From an uncultured Bacteroides sp. (GTDB lineage: Bacteria > Bacteroidota > Bacteroidia > Bacteroidales > Bacteroidaceae), in the NCBI RefSeq assembly GCF_910578895.1, contig NZ_CAJTSC010000005.1:1-64000 (forward strand): a stretch of DNA of 64,000 bases. The letters run 5' to 3'. Position numbers and translations under genes: made by a program. The notes under the pieces are model-generated. The model was not told where the DNA came from and searched no databases. It saw nothing but the letters and a program-made list of their open reading frames with translations. Of the stretch, positions 16,104 to 24,583 are shown piece by piece. Position 1 is the first letter of the stretch, and each line of letters begins with the position of its first letter.

Positions 16104-16997
16104 ATGAAAAAGCAATTGTTTTATTCGATGTTAATTGTCTGCATCTTCCTTCATGTGGGATGCAATAGTGATGCACCCGAATTTCCACTGCTCCCTGAAC
16201 CCGAAGAGCATCACAGCAATATAGGCCTCAATAAGGCAGACAGTATTGCCATGGTAGAGATCTACAAAAAAATCGGTCCGTGGGGATACGAATGGGATTT
16301 AAGAGATGTTATTACCTGGGGAGGCGTGGGAATAGCGTTCGATGAGACGAATAATGAATACCGGATTACCGGATTCAACTATTATGGGAGTTTTCATGGA
16401 GAAATACCCGATGAATTCAAAGAGTTGACCGAACTGCGCTATTTAGGCTTGGGAGGAGGAACTCTCGGGGGGACAATACCTGCATGGATCGGTTCTTTTG
16501 AATATCTGGAAGATTTATACATCGGGAAAAATTTGGTGGAAGGCAGCGTTCCGCCGGAGATTGGCAATTTGTCCAATTTGAGAGTATTGCACCTGGTAGG
16601 CAACCATCTTTCCGGAGAGCTGCCCAAAGAAATAGGTAAGTTGAAAAAATTGGAAAGGGTATATATAGGAGATACCAAAATCGGCGGAGAAATACCTAAA
16701 GAGTTTAAAGATATTCCCAAACTAAGAATATTATCGCTGGCGGACAACCAATTCTCCGGACGGTTTCCTATCGAAATATTAAACTCTTATTGTTTGGTAG
16801 ATTGCGGCCACAATAACATAACATCGCTTCCTGATGAAATCTGGACAATGGATGGCATTGTTTTTCCAAATCTTCAGTACAATATGTTGTCGGGAACAAT
16901 ACCGGACTGGGTGAAAGAAACCGAATTATGGAAAATCGGGGCAGGGTTTATCCAGCGGCAAAAAGAAGGATATGGCTATACTAACTTTCAAGAGTAG
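16104..16997 (+). CDS. Leucine-rich-repeat lipoprotein
   Basis: 297 residues. A signal peptide ends in the lipobox LHVGC (Cys20), so it is a lipoprotein; the following NSDAPE could fit surface export. From about residue 90 there are about six repeats of the type LxGxIPxxIGxLxxLxxLxL, for example GTIPAWIGSFEYLEDLYI and GELPKEIGKLKKLERVYI. This is the repeat class usually called plant-specific, known also from some bacteria, and it forms a curved protein-binding surface. The ligand is unknown. It is followed 38 bases later by a second lipoprotein gene, and both are clearly lower in G+C than their neighbours, which suggests a transferred pair. Confidence 0.85.
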   Translation: MKKQLFYSMLIVCIFLHVGCNSDAPEFPLLPEPEEHHSNIGLNKADSIAMVEIYKKIGPWGYEWDLRDVITWGGVGIAFDETNNEYRITGFNYYGSFHGEIPDEFKELTELRYLGLGGGTLGGTIPAWIGSFEYLEDLYIGKNLVEGSVPPEIGNLSNLRVLHLVGNHLSGELPKEIGKLKKLERVYIGDTKIGGEIPKEFKDIPKLRILSLADNQFSGRFPIEILNSYCLVDCGHNNITSLPDEIWTMDGIVFPNLQYNMLSGTIPDWVKETELWKIGAGFIQRQKEGYGYTNFQE

Positions 16998-17035
16998 AAA
17001 AACTTGTATACGTTTACACCTATAATTCTAATGAT

Positions 17036-18697
17036 ATGAATACAAAATGTTTATTGAAGACAGTATTTGCGCTGCTTTTTGTTTTAAGCGGATGCGCAGA
17101 CAATGCAGAAATGATGGATACTGTGTCAGAAAACAGCAGTACTCCTCCCGAACTATCTACGCGAGCTGCAACCACCGGATGGGAAAACTGTATAGAAGGA
17201 TATTTGCCTTCTGGAGAGAAAATCTTTTTACCGTGGTATGAATCTGCCATGACCGTAATTCCTGATGAAATAAGAAATGACATTAGCGGTCGTGATGGTT
17301 GGAGAATCTTGGACAGTACCGTTGATTTTATAGGATATGATATGAAAGTGAAAGATGTGGACAATACTTGTAACTATTTACTTATGTATAATGTTAATAC
17401 AGGTGTACTGAAAGGGTTCTATTATAAGGAAGAAGGTGCAAAAAACAATTGCGGATTCTGGAATTTAAGAACCTCGCAGCCAACAAAATTATTCAATTTC
17501 GCTGAGTATTACGCAGTTCCTGCATCTGAGTTTGGCCCTCAAACGGTGGCAATAGCCAATCTTAGCACTAATGTACAAACGTTAGGATTTGAGAGAGGAT
17601 GGAATTGTTTTATGATTGAACTTGCATATGACGAAAATAGTTATCAACAAAAATTGAACATTTCCGGATTTGCAATGAATAATACAACTGTAACACTGAC
17701 AGGAGCATATCAAGGGAAATCCTCGGGTACTATTGTCACTTCCACTCAGTCTTCGGCCAATCCTGTAAAAGGAGTGGCAACCGCTCTCGGCAAAGCAGGT
17801 GCACAGTGGATAATGGATAACATCGGTGAAGACAAACCTATAAAACCGGCAGTATTGCCAAAAACAAATGCAACGACCAAAGGTATTTCAGAAGCTATTA
17901 AAGACATTACAGAAAAAGGTGTTTCTGGATTAATATCCAATGGAATACAAAAGATATTCGGTTCATTACTGGGAATAGGTACTAAAACTAATATAACAAC
18001 AAGCGATTTAATGTTTACCACCAATGGAGAAGCTACAATCAGCGGTGAAATGACTACTCCTGTTTCAGGAATAATATCTCCCATTACAGGACTAACTTTG
18101 GGTACGGAAGAGATGAATTTAGGTATTTGGAATCTGGAAACCGCTCCTGAACTTATTGTTGACCCGATTGGAAAGCTAAGTCAAATCAGTAAGGGAAAAT
18201 TTTTCTTTTATGACATGCATGCAAAAACTTCTGCTGTCCTTAAAATGAATCCAATCATAAGTCAACCGTATGGTATAACAGTGACCCCGGTTTATTCAAA
18301 CACAGCCATTATTAATGCAGAGCCATACATTAAAGGAAACAAACGAGTGGAATATGATATATGGTCAGGACCGCAGGGCCAGCTATTATACGAAGATGAC
18401 GTTCAAAGGATTGAAACATACCCACTGTCATATAGAGTCTATTGCGAAGAATGGCCTAACTTTAAGATAAATGACGATAAAGGTTCTGTAGCTGTAAATT
18501 TTAGCTATACGGATAATAAATATGATTTGACCAGAGCCGTGTCATTCAAAGTGTTGTGTTCGCAATACTCGGCAAAAGTGTATTCGTCAAAGACATTCAC
18601 CCCTCTGCAAAAATATGGTTATGTTTTATATTCCGGACGTCCTCATTTTTCCTGGACTACTACGGATTTCAAGAACCAACATATTCCGGAAAATTGA
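17036..18697 (+). CDS. Unknown lipoprotein with glycine-rich central segment
   Basis: 553 residues. I do not recognise the family. The N-terminus is a lipoprotein signal ending in LSGC (Cys20), followed by a Ser/Thr-rich linker. Residues about 243-262 and 285-318 are rich in Gly, Ala and Ile at helical spacing (GVATALGKAGAQWIMDNIG, GVSGLISNGIQKIFGSLLG), which looks like amphipathic or membrane-inserting helices. The rest looks beta-rich. Base composition is low in G+C: 18 of 60 at 17881-17940. It stands 38 bases behind the LRR lipoprotein and ends 46 bases before a family A repeat. A secreted or surface membrane-active protein is one guess and is not shown. Confidence 0.8.
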   Translation: MNTKCLLKTVFALLFVLSGCADNAEMMDTVSENSSTPPELSTRAATTGWENCIEGYLPSGEKIFLPWYESAMTVIPDEIRNDISGRDGWRILDSTVDFIGYDMKVKDVDNTCNYLLMYNVNTGVLKGFYYKEEGAKNNCGFWNLRTSQPTKLFNFAEYYAVPASEFGPQTVAIANLSTNVQTLGFERGWNCFMIELAYDENSYQQKLNISGFAMNNTTVTLTGAYQGKSSGTIVTSTQSSANPVKGVATALGKAGAQWIMDNIGEDKPIKPAVLPKTNATTKGISEAIKDITEKGVSGLISNGIQKIFGSLLGIGTKTNITTSDLMFTTNGEATISGEMTTPVSGIISPITGLTLGTEEMNLGIWNLETAPELIVDPIGKLSQISKGKFFFYDMHAKTSAVLKMNPIISQPYGITVTPVYSNTAIINAEPYIKGNKRVEYDIWSGPQGQLLYEDDVQRIETYPLSYRVYCEEWPNFKINDDKGSVAVNFSYTDNKYDLTRAVSFKVLCSQYSAKVYSSKTFTPLQKYGYVLYSGRPHFSWTTTDFKNQHIPEN

Positions 18698-18743
18698 AAA
18701 ATAGTTCAAAAAAGTGTCTTGACCAGATGGGATATCCCTAAAA

Positions 18744-18853
18744 AAGAAAGAGGGTGTGTCGAAACTCTCTTATTAACCAAATCACCCCTGTCACAGATAT
18801 CTATGGCAGGGGTGATTGATGTATTTGATGTGTTTCGACACACTCTCTTTCTT
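18744..18853 (+). repeat. Family A palindromic repeat, copy 2
   Basis: The 21-base arms 18744-18764 and 18833-18853 match at 20 positions, the odd one being a G-T. The inner CACCCCTG/CAGGGGTG stem is the same as in copy 1. It lies between convergent genes, 46 bases after the upstream stop codon. Confidence 0.88.
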
Positions 18854-18883
18854 GTGCCTGTGCGTGTCAGACCTTCTGTCTTA

Positions 18884-20326
18884 TCAGTCCAGCACGATGG
18901 GTTTGTATTTCGGAACCAGCGCTTTCATGATGCACCATCCTATCAGATATGCCACGGCACACACGCAGAAGATGACGAAGTATCCGGCAGGTTTTCCTAC
19001 AAAGCCCATGAACACCATGTCAGTCTCTCCGGCATAAACGAACAGCTTGCCGGCAACGTATTGCAGCAACATGGAGCTGATGCCGCCTGCCATGCCGCCG
19101 ATGCCCGTAACCGTGGCGATGGCGGTTTTCGGGAACATGTCGCCAACGGTAGAGAAGATATTAGCCGACCATGACTGGTGAGCCGCGCCGCCGATACCGA
19201 TCATGATGACCGGGAACCACGGAGAGAGTGTGCCCAGCGGTTGTGCCAGCAATACCAGCAGCGGGAAGAAGGCGAAAATCAGCATGGCGCGCATGCGTGC
19301 CGCATAAGGGTTCAGTCCCGTCTTGTTGATGATGATGGTGGGCAGCTTGCCGCCGTAGATGGAAAGCATCGTAATGGCGTAGAGCGTGAAAATCAAGGCG
19401 ATGCCCAGCCCTTCGGACGTCTTGATGCCGAATTGCGTGTTCAGGTAAGAGGGAGTCCAGAAGAGGAAGAACCACCATACGCCGTCGGTCATGAACTTGC
19501 CGATGGCAAACGCCCACGTCTGCTTGTAGCCGAAACATTGCAGGAAGCCCATTTTCTTTTCTTCCGTTTGAGGTGCCGTCTCTCCTTTTTCTTCAAGGTT
19601 GTCCTGTTCGATGTATTCCAGTTCCGCCTTGTTCACATGTTTGCTCTTGGCGGGCGACGTGTACATGAATACCCAGAAACCCATCCAGATGAAACCGAGC
19701 GCGCCGATTACGATGAATGCCATTTCCCAACCCCAGGCTTTTGCCAGCAGAGGGATGGACAGGGGAGCCACCAATGCTCCGATAGAGGCGCCCGCGTTGA
19801 AGATGGAAGTCGCGTATGCGCGGTCTTTCTTGGGGAAGTATTCGGCGGTAACCTTGATGGCTGCGGGGAAGTTTCCGGCTTCGCCCAGCGCAAGCACGCA
19901 TCGTGCCGCAAGGAAGCAGTACATGCTGACCGTGGCGATGGTGACAACCACATCACCCGTGGCGCCCATCAGCTCCGCCGCGCTGTGCAGGCCTACGAAA
20001 TGTTCGGTGACAATGCCGCAGAGCGCGTGAAGGCAGGCCCCCAGCGACCATACGCCGATTGCCCATAAATATCCTTTCTTAGACCCCATCCAGTCTACGA
20101 AGCGGCCTGCAAACAACATGCAAGCGGCGTAGACGAATGAAAAGACTGCCGTGATTGTACCGTAATGTGATTCGTCCCAGTGAAATTCCGGTTTGATAAA
20201 TTCGTCCCAGGTAAGCGACAGCACCTGGCGGTCGAGATAATTGACTGTTGTCGCGAAGAATAACATGGCGCAAATGGTCCAACGGTAGTTGGACATCTTG
20301 CCCAGTGTGTTCTGAATTGTACTCAT
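18884..20326 (-). CDS. MFS hexuronate transporter (ExuT-type)
   Basis: 480 residues with twelve predicted membrane segments. It belongs to the anion:cation symporter branch of the major facilitator superfamily, which includes ExuT for galacturonate and glucuronate. Visible family features are NYLDRQVLS after the first helix, ALGEAGNFPAAIKVTAEYFP in the fourth to fifth helix region, and FNAGASIGALVAP. The central loop is charged (EEKGETAPQTEEKK). A TATTTTTG box lies 31 bases upstream of the ATG. The position beside kduI and the pectin genes argues for uptake of galacturonate or its unsaturated derivative into the cytoplasm. Confidence 0.9.
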   Translation of the reverse strand: MSTIQNTLGKMSNYRWTICAMLFFATTVNYLDRQVLSLTWDEFIKPEFHWDESHYGTITAVFSFVYAACMLFAGRFVDWMGSKKGYLWAIGVWSLGACLHALCGIVTEHFVGLHSAAELMGATGDVVVTIATVSMYCFLAARCVLALGEAGNFPAAIKVTAEYFPKKDRAYATSIFNAGASIGALVAPLSIPLLAKAWGWEMAFIVIGALGFIWMGFWVFMYTSPAKSKHVNKAELEYIEQDNLEEKGETAPQTEEKKMGFLQCFGYKQTWAFAIGKFMTDGVWWFFLFWTPSYLNTQFGIKTSEGLGIALIFTLYAITMLSIYGGKLPTIIINKTGLNPYAARMRAMLIFAFFPLLVLLAQPLGTLSPWFPVIMIGIGGAAHQSWSANIFSTVGDMFPKTAIATVTGIGGMAGGISSMLLQYVAGKLFVYAGETDMVFMGFVGKPAGYFVIFCVCAVAYLIGWCIMKALVPKYKPIVLD

Positions 20327-20356
20327 GATATGTAGATTAATATTGTTTTAATGTTA

Positions 20357-20364
20357 CAAAAATA
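20357..20364 (-). promoter_or_regulatory. Minus-7 box of the hexuronate transporter gene
   Basis: Reads TATTTTTG on the minus strand, 31 bases before the start codon. Confidence 0.5.
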
Positions 20365-20473
20365 CGCCTTCTCGTGTTATGTGTATGTGTAATATTTGGT
20401 AGAAATCATGGAGAAAATGACAAAAACAGGCACAATTGCGAACAATCATGCCTGTTTTCTGTCTTTCCGGATG

Positions 20474-21430
20474 TTATTTCATATCCGTGTATTTGATTTC
20501 GTCCTTGTCACTATACTTCAGGTTCTCGCCACCCATGCCCCAGATGAAGGTGTAGTTGCTGGTACCTGCGGCAGCGTGGATGCTCCATTCGGGAGAAGTG
20601 ATTGCCTGCTCGTTGTGCAGCCATACGAGGCGCTCTTCCTGCGGCTCGCCCATCAAGTGGCAGATGGCATTGCCCGGCTTCAGGTTGAAGTAGTAGTAAG
20701 CCTCCATGCGGCGTGTGTGGGTGTGGGCAGGCATGGTGTTCCATACGGAGCCCGGAGCAAGTTCGGTAAGGCCCATCTGCAGCTGGTTCGTGCCGCCGTC
20801 CTTCACTCTTTCCAGAACGTCTTTTACAATCAGCTGGTTTACAATGCGGTCGTTGCTGTCTTCCATCTTGCCATAGTGGTCGGAGATACCCAGGGCATAC
20901 TTCTTGGGGTTCGCCTTCTGCAGTTTGGCATCGGTGGTAATCAGTTGGGTCACGTAGGGCTTGTAAGCCGGAGCCGAGTTGATGTAGAACTTGGCGGGGT
21001 TGGCGGCATCGTTGCTCTTGAAAGTGACTTCTTTGTTGCCGCAGCCTACGTAGAGCGCTTCTTTATACTTCATGGGATACTCCTTGCCGTCTACGGTAAC
21101 CACTCCGTCGCCACCGGTGTTGATGACACCCAGCTCGCGGCGTTCGAGGAAGTAAGTGATTTCAGGACCCAGCTCGCGGAAAGTCTCCAGCTTCAGCACT
21201 TTGTTTACAGGCATTGCGCCGCCGTAAATCAACCGGTCGTAGAGTGTGTAAGTGATGTTGATTTCGTCCGGAGCCATCACTTTGTCCATCATAAATCTGC
21301 TGCGCAGAAGTTCCGTGTCATAGTGTTTCACGTCCTGCGGATGGCAGGCGGTCTGCACTTTGTAGTTCACTTGGGCGGAAGCCGTTACTGCGGCTGCACC
21401 CAGCATCAGGGCAATTGCTAATTTTTTCAT
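20474..21430 (-). CDS. kduI: KduI, 5-dehydro-4-deoxy-D-glucuronate isomerase, with signal peptide
   Basis: 318 residues. KduI converts 5-keto-4-deoxyuronate to 2,5-diketo-3-deoxygluconate in breakdown of unsaturated galacturonate. The cupin metal site is intact: MPAHTHTRRMEAYYYF supplies two His and a Glu, and PEWSIHAAAGTSNYTFIWGM supplies the third His. The protein is longer than usual cytoplasmic KduI (about 280) because of an N-terminal MKKLAIALMLGAAAVTASAQ, a textbook Sec signal peptide. There is no in-frame Met that would give the usual cytoplasmic start. So this isomerase is probably periplasmic, which is odd, since its substrate is normally made by cytoplasmic KdgF. The gene lies between the hexuronate and the IIC-type permeases, all on one strand. 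Confidence 0.93.
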   Translation of the reverse strand: MKKLAIALMLGAAAVTASAQVNYKVQTACHPQDVKHYDTELLRSRFMMDKVMAPDEINITYTLYDRLIYGGAMPVNKVLKLETFRELGPEITYFLERRELGVINTGGDGVVTVDGKEYPMKYKEALYVGCGNKEVTFKSNDAANPAKFYINSAPAYKPYVTQLITTDAKLQKANPKKYALGISDHYGKMEDSNDRIVNQLIVKDVLERVKDGGTNQLQMGLTELAPGSVWNTMPAHTHTRRMEAYYYFNLKPGNAICHLMGEPQEERLVWLHNEQAITSPEWSIHAAAGTSNYTFIWGMGGENLKYSDKDEIKYTDMK

Positions 21431-21514
21431 GTCTGATATAAACTTTTAAAATTAAGTACTAATGGTTGGTTATCAATGTCTGTTATTGATATATTCTTGG
21501 TTGAACGCTTCTTT

Positions 21515-21650
21515 TGCGCGGGATACAAGCTCCCTCGTGTCGCATCTATAGCCCCGCTCGTGTGGGACATATAGTTCGCTCGCGTGGGATATATATTATA
21601 TCGCTCGTGTGGGATATATAGATCCCTCACGTTGCATCCATATATCCCTC
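21515..21650. repeat. Family D array of 22-bp units (six units)
   Basis: Six consecutive units of 22, 23, 22, 25, 22 and 22 bases, each ending in CCCTC or CGCTC and carrying a GGGATATATAGATCCC-like dyad core. It lies between the IIC permease stop and the kduI start, both minus strand, so it is upstream of kduI. Confidence 0.8.
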
Positions 21651-21679
21651 GGGGCGGGAAGCGCCGTGAAGGAACCGTG

Positions 21680-23053
21680 TTATTTCGCGCTCTCCTTGGC
21701 TTCCTTTTCGCTGCGGACGATGATGCGGCGGTTGATGAACATCATGCCGGCGGCAATGGCAACCAACAGCGCGGCACCTACATACGAGAGCTTGATACCT
21801 CTATATATGGTCCAGCCGAAGAAAGGGGAGGCGAAGTCGATGGCACCGCCCTGGAAACCTTCGGGGATTTGTGCAGCCTTGTCGCCGGTCTTCTCGAACA
21901 CCTCTTGGGCGGCGAGCGTGAAGTCGGGCGCCATATCGGTCACGAAGTAAAGTCCGATAATCAAGGTGATAAGTCCGATAATCAATGTCTTGAGCACATT
22001 GCCTTTGGTGAAGGGCAATATCATGGGGAACAGGTAGAACATGCCGGCAAGCGAAGCCAACGGCAGGAACTGGTTGCCCGGCAGGGATACGGCGAGCGCC
22101 AGGCTGAGGGGAATCAGGATGACCGATGCCACCAGCGTGGCGGGATGGCCGATGACCAATGCGGGGCTCATGCCGATGTGTACTTTCTTGCCGTTGAATT
22201 TCGACTTTACAAGTTCCGAAGTCTTTTCGGAGATAGGTTTCAGTCCTTCGATGAAGAGCGAGGTGATGCGCGGGATAAGTTCCATTACGGCACCCATCGT
22301 GATGCCCAGGAAGAGCACTTTCTTGATGTCGAGCTGTGCCGCCCAGCCTATGAGCATGCCCACGATTACACCCAGCACCAGCGGTTCGCCTATCACGCCG
22401 AACTTCTTCTTCATGCCCTCGGCGTCAATCTCCAGTTTGGAGAAGCCGGGGATTTTGTCCAATGCCTTGTTGATGATGATGGCAAACGGAGTGAAGCTCT
22501 GGCAGAAAGGCTGCGGTATGGAGATACCGTCCAGGTCGTAGAACTTTTGGAACTTCTCTGCCGTGAGGTCTGCGCATACCAGCGTGATGACGTAGCAGAT
22601 GATGGCGGCGAAATAGCCCCACGCCAGGTTCTGGCCGGTGACGAAGTAAGCCACGGCGCCGATGAAGGCGAAGTGCCAGTAGTTCCACAAGTCGATGTTT
22701 ACGGTACGTGTGGTTTTGGTGATAAGCATCAGGAAGTTGACGCCCAGGCAGATGGGGATGATGAGCGCGCCCACGGCGGTGTTGTATGCCACGGCTGCGG
22801 CTGCGGGCCATCCCATGTCGAATACGTTAAGTTGCAGGTGATACAGGTCGGATATGGCTTTCAGGGGAGTGTCGAAGTTTGTTGTCAGCAGTGCGGTGAC
22901 TACACCCAAACCTACAAAACCGACTCCGACGAAGAGACCCGATTTCAGGGCCTTGCCGAATTTCATGCCGATGCACATGCCTATGATTGTAAAAATGATA
23001 GGCATCATTACAGACGCTCCCAAAGCGATGATATAACCGAAAACTTGTTCCAT
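21680..23053 (-). CDS. Orphan PTS galactitol-type IIC permease
   Basis: 457 residues with ten or more membrane segments. The N-terminus MEQVFGYIIALGASVMMPII and the segment GFVGLGVVTALL match the EIIC-GAT (GatC) family, the membrane part of the galactitol phosphotransferase system. The frame runs further upstream, but 23053 gives the normal family start. No IIA or IIB gene is near, and Bacteroides are generally thought not to use sugar PTS transport, so it probably works as a PTS-independent carrier. By position it would move a pectin-derived sugar or uronate. It is divergent from the GH105 gene. Confidence 0.88.
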   Translation of the reverse strand: MEQVFGYIIALGASVMMPIIFTIIGMCIGMKFGKALKSGLFVGVGFVGLGVVTALLTTNFDTPLKAISDLYHLQLNVFDMGWPAAAAVAYNTAVGALIIPICLGVNFLMLITKTTRTVNIDLWNYWHFAFIGAVAYFVTGQNLAWGYFAAIICYVITLVCADLTAEKFQKFYDLDGISIPQPFCQSFTPFAIIINKALDKIPGFSKLEIDAEGMKKKFGVIGEPLVLGVIVGMLIGWAAQLDIKKVLFLGITMGAVMELIPRITSLFIEGLKPISEKTSELVKSKFNGKKVHIGMSPALVIGHPATLVASVILIPLSLALAVSLPGNQFLPLASLAGMFYLFPMILPFTKGNVLKTLIIGLITLIIGLYFVTDMAPDFTLAAQEVFEKTGDKAAQIPEGFQGGAIDFASPFFGWTIYRGIKLSYVGAALLVAIAAGMMFINRRIIVRSEKEAKESAK

Positions 23054-23344
23054 TCTTTTATGATTTAATTGGTAAATGATTATGCTTTGCAATGGTATGG
23101 GTTGAAAACCGGGGTCAAAAATAAGACCTTTTCCCAATTAATCAAACTGTAAAGGCATAATAAATAGAAAATAAGGATGATTTTGGACAAATTTGTCGTT
23201 ATCGTGCACAAATTTCTTCGTTTTCGCACACGAAAATCAAAAAACACACCCGTTGCGCCAAAAAATACACAGCCGTTCGGACAGAAAGCCCTACTTTTGC
23301 TTCGTGAATGATTATATGGTCTAATACCCAAAAACAACAACTTC
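23054..23344. promoter_or_regulatory. Divergent control region of the IIC permease and GH105 genes
   Basis: The plus strand has TACTTTTG at 23292-23299, 46 bases before the GH105 ATG. The minus strand has TACCATTG at 23090-23097. A perfect 12-base palindrome, GACAAATTTGTC, lies at 23186-23197 and is followed by GTGCACAAATTTC. This is a plausible operator for the regulator encoded at 30948-35429. Confidence 0.5.
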
Positions 23345-24568
23345 ATGAAAAAGAACTTTATTTGCAGTTTTATCGTATCTGTTTTATTATTGTCTGCTCC
23401 CCTGGGCATGCTTGCACAGCGCGTAGCCACGGACTTGCCGTGGTCGGTGCGCATGGTGCGGTCCGAAATGATCCGTTGCCCGGAGTCCTGGCAGCTGGAT
23501 TTCCAGCCCCGGCTGAAATGGGACTATTGCCACGGGCTGGAGTTGCAGGCGATGCTGGATGTGTACGACCGCTACGGCGACCGGAAAATCTATGACTATG
23601 CCCTGGCTTATGCCGACACGATGGTGAATGCCGACGGCACCATCAAGATGTACAAGCGCGAGGAGTACAGCCTGGACCGCGTCAACTCCGGCAAATTCAT
23701 CTTCCGCATCTACGAGCAGACAAAGGACGAGAAATACAGGAAGGCGCTTGCCCTGATGAGGAGCCAGCTCGACGAGCATCCCCGCAATGCGGACGGCGGC
23801 TTCTGGCACAAGAAGATTTACCCGAACCAGGTGTGGCTGGACGGCATCTACATGGGAGCTCCTTTCTATGCGGAGTATGCCTTCCGCAACAACCGGGTGA
23901 ATGATTATGCGGATGTCATCAACCAGTTCCTGATGGCTGCCCGCCACACGTACGACCCGAAGAACGATGTCTACCGCCATGCCTGCGACGTAAGCCGCAA
24001 GGAGCGTTGGGCGGACCCCGCCACCGGGCAGTCCAAGCATAGCTGGGGGCGCGCCATGGGCTGGTATGCCATGGCGTTTGTAGATGCGCTGGAGTTCATC
24101 CCCGAGCATGAGGCGGGACGCGACTCCATGCTGTTTGTCCTCAACAAGATAGCCTCTCAGGTGAAGCGCCTGCAGGATGCCAAGACCGGCCTGTGGTATC
24201 AGGTGCTGGACAAGAGCGGGGCGCCGGGCAACTATCTGGAGTCTTCCTGCTCCACTATGTTCGTCTACTCCCTATTCAAGGCGGTGCGCAAGGGATACAT
24301 TGACAAATCCTACCTGGAAGTGGCGCTGAAAGGGTATAAAGGCATCCTTGACCGCTTCATAGAGGTAGACAAGGACGGTGTGGTGAGCATCACGCAAGCC
24401 TGTGCCGTGGCGGGGCTGGGCGGAAAGGTGTACCGTTCGGGCGATTATGATTATTACATCAACGAGACCATCCGCAGCAACGACCCCAAAGCCGTAGGTC
24501 CGTTTATCCTTGCGTCGTTGGAGTGGGAGCGCCTTCAGGAGGTGAAAGTAATCGTTAACCGGAAATAA
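23345..24568 (+). CDS. GH105 unsaturated galacturonyl hydrolase
   Basis: 407 residues with a Sec signal peptide ending near GMLAQ. GH105 enzymes remove the 4,5-unsaturated uronic acid from the non-reducing end of oligomers made by pectate or rhamnogalacturonan lyases. The (alpha/alpha)6-barrel family is recognisable from WDYCHGLELQAMLDVYDRYG, FWHKKIYPNQVWLDGIYMG (with the catalytic Asp of the YteR/YesR group) and QAWGRAMGWY-like SWGRAMGWYAMA. The promoter TACTTTTG lies just upstream. A pectinesterase gene follows after 15 bases, so the two form an operon. Confidence 0.93.
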   Translation: MKKNFICSFIVSVLLLSAPLGMLAQRVATDLPWSVRMVRSEMIRCPESWQLDFQPRLKWDYCHGLELQAMLDVYDRYGDRKIYDYALAYADTMVNADGTIKMYKREEYSLDRVNSGKFIFRIYEQTKDEKYRKALALMRSQLDEHPRNADGGFWHKKIYPNQVWLDGIYMGAPFYAEYAFRNNRVNDYADVINQFLMAARHTYDPKNDVYRHACDVSRKERWADPATGQSKHSWGRAMGWYAMAFVDALEFIPEHEAGRDSMLFVLNKIASQVKRLQDAKTGLWYQVLDKSGAPGNYLESSCSTMFVYSLFKAVRKGYIDKSYLEVALKGYKGILDRFIEVDKDGVVSITQACAVAGLGGKVYRSGDYDYYINETIRSNDPKAVGPFILASLEWERLQEVKVIVNRK

Positions 24569-24583
24569 TTGAGGAAAGAGACG

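Noticed and set aside
21427..21630. 67-residue minus-strand frame before kduI
   Set aside because: It is built from the 22-bp repeats of a family D array.
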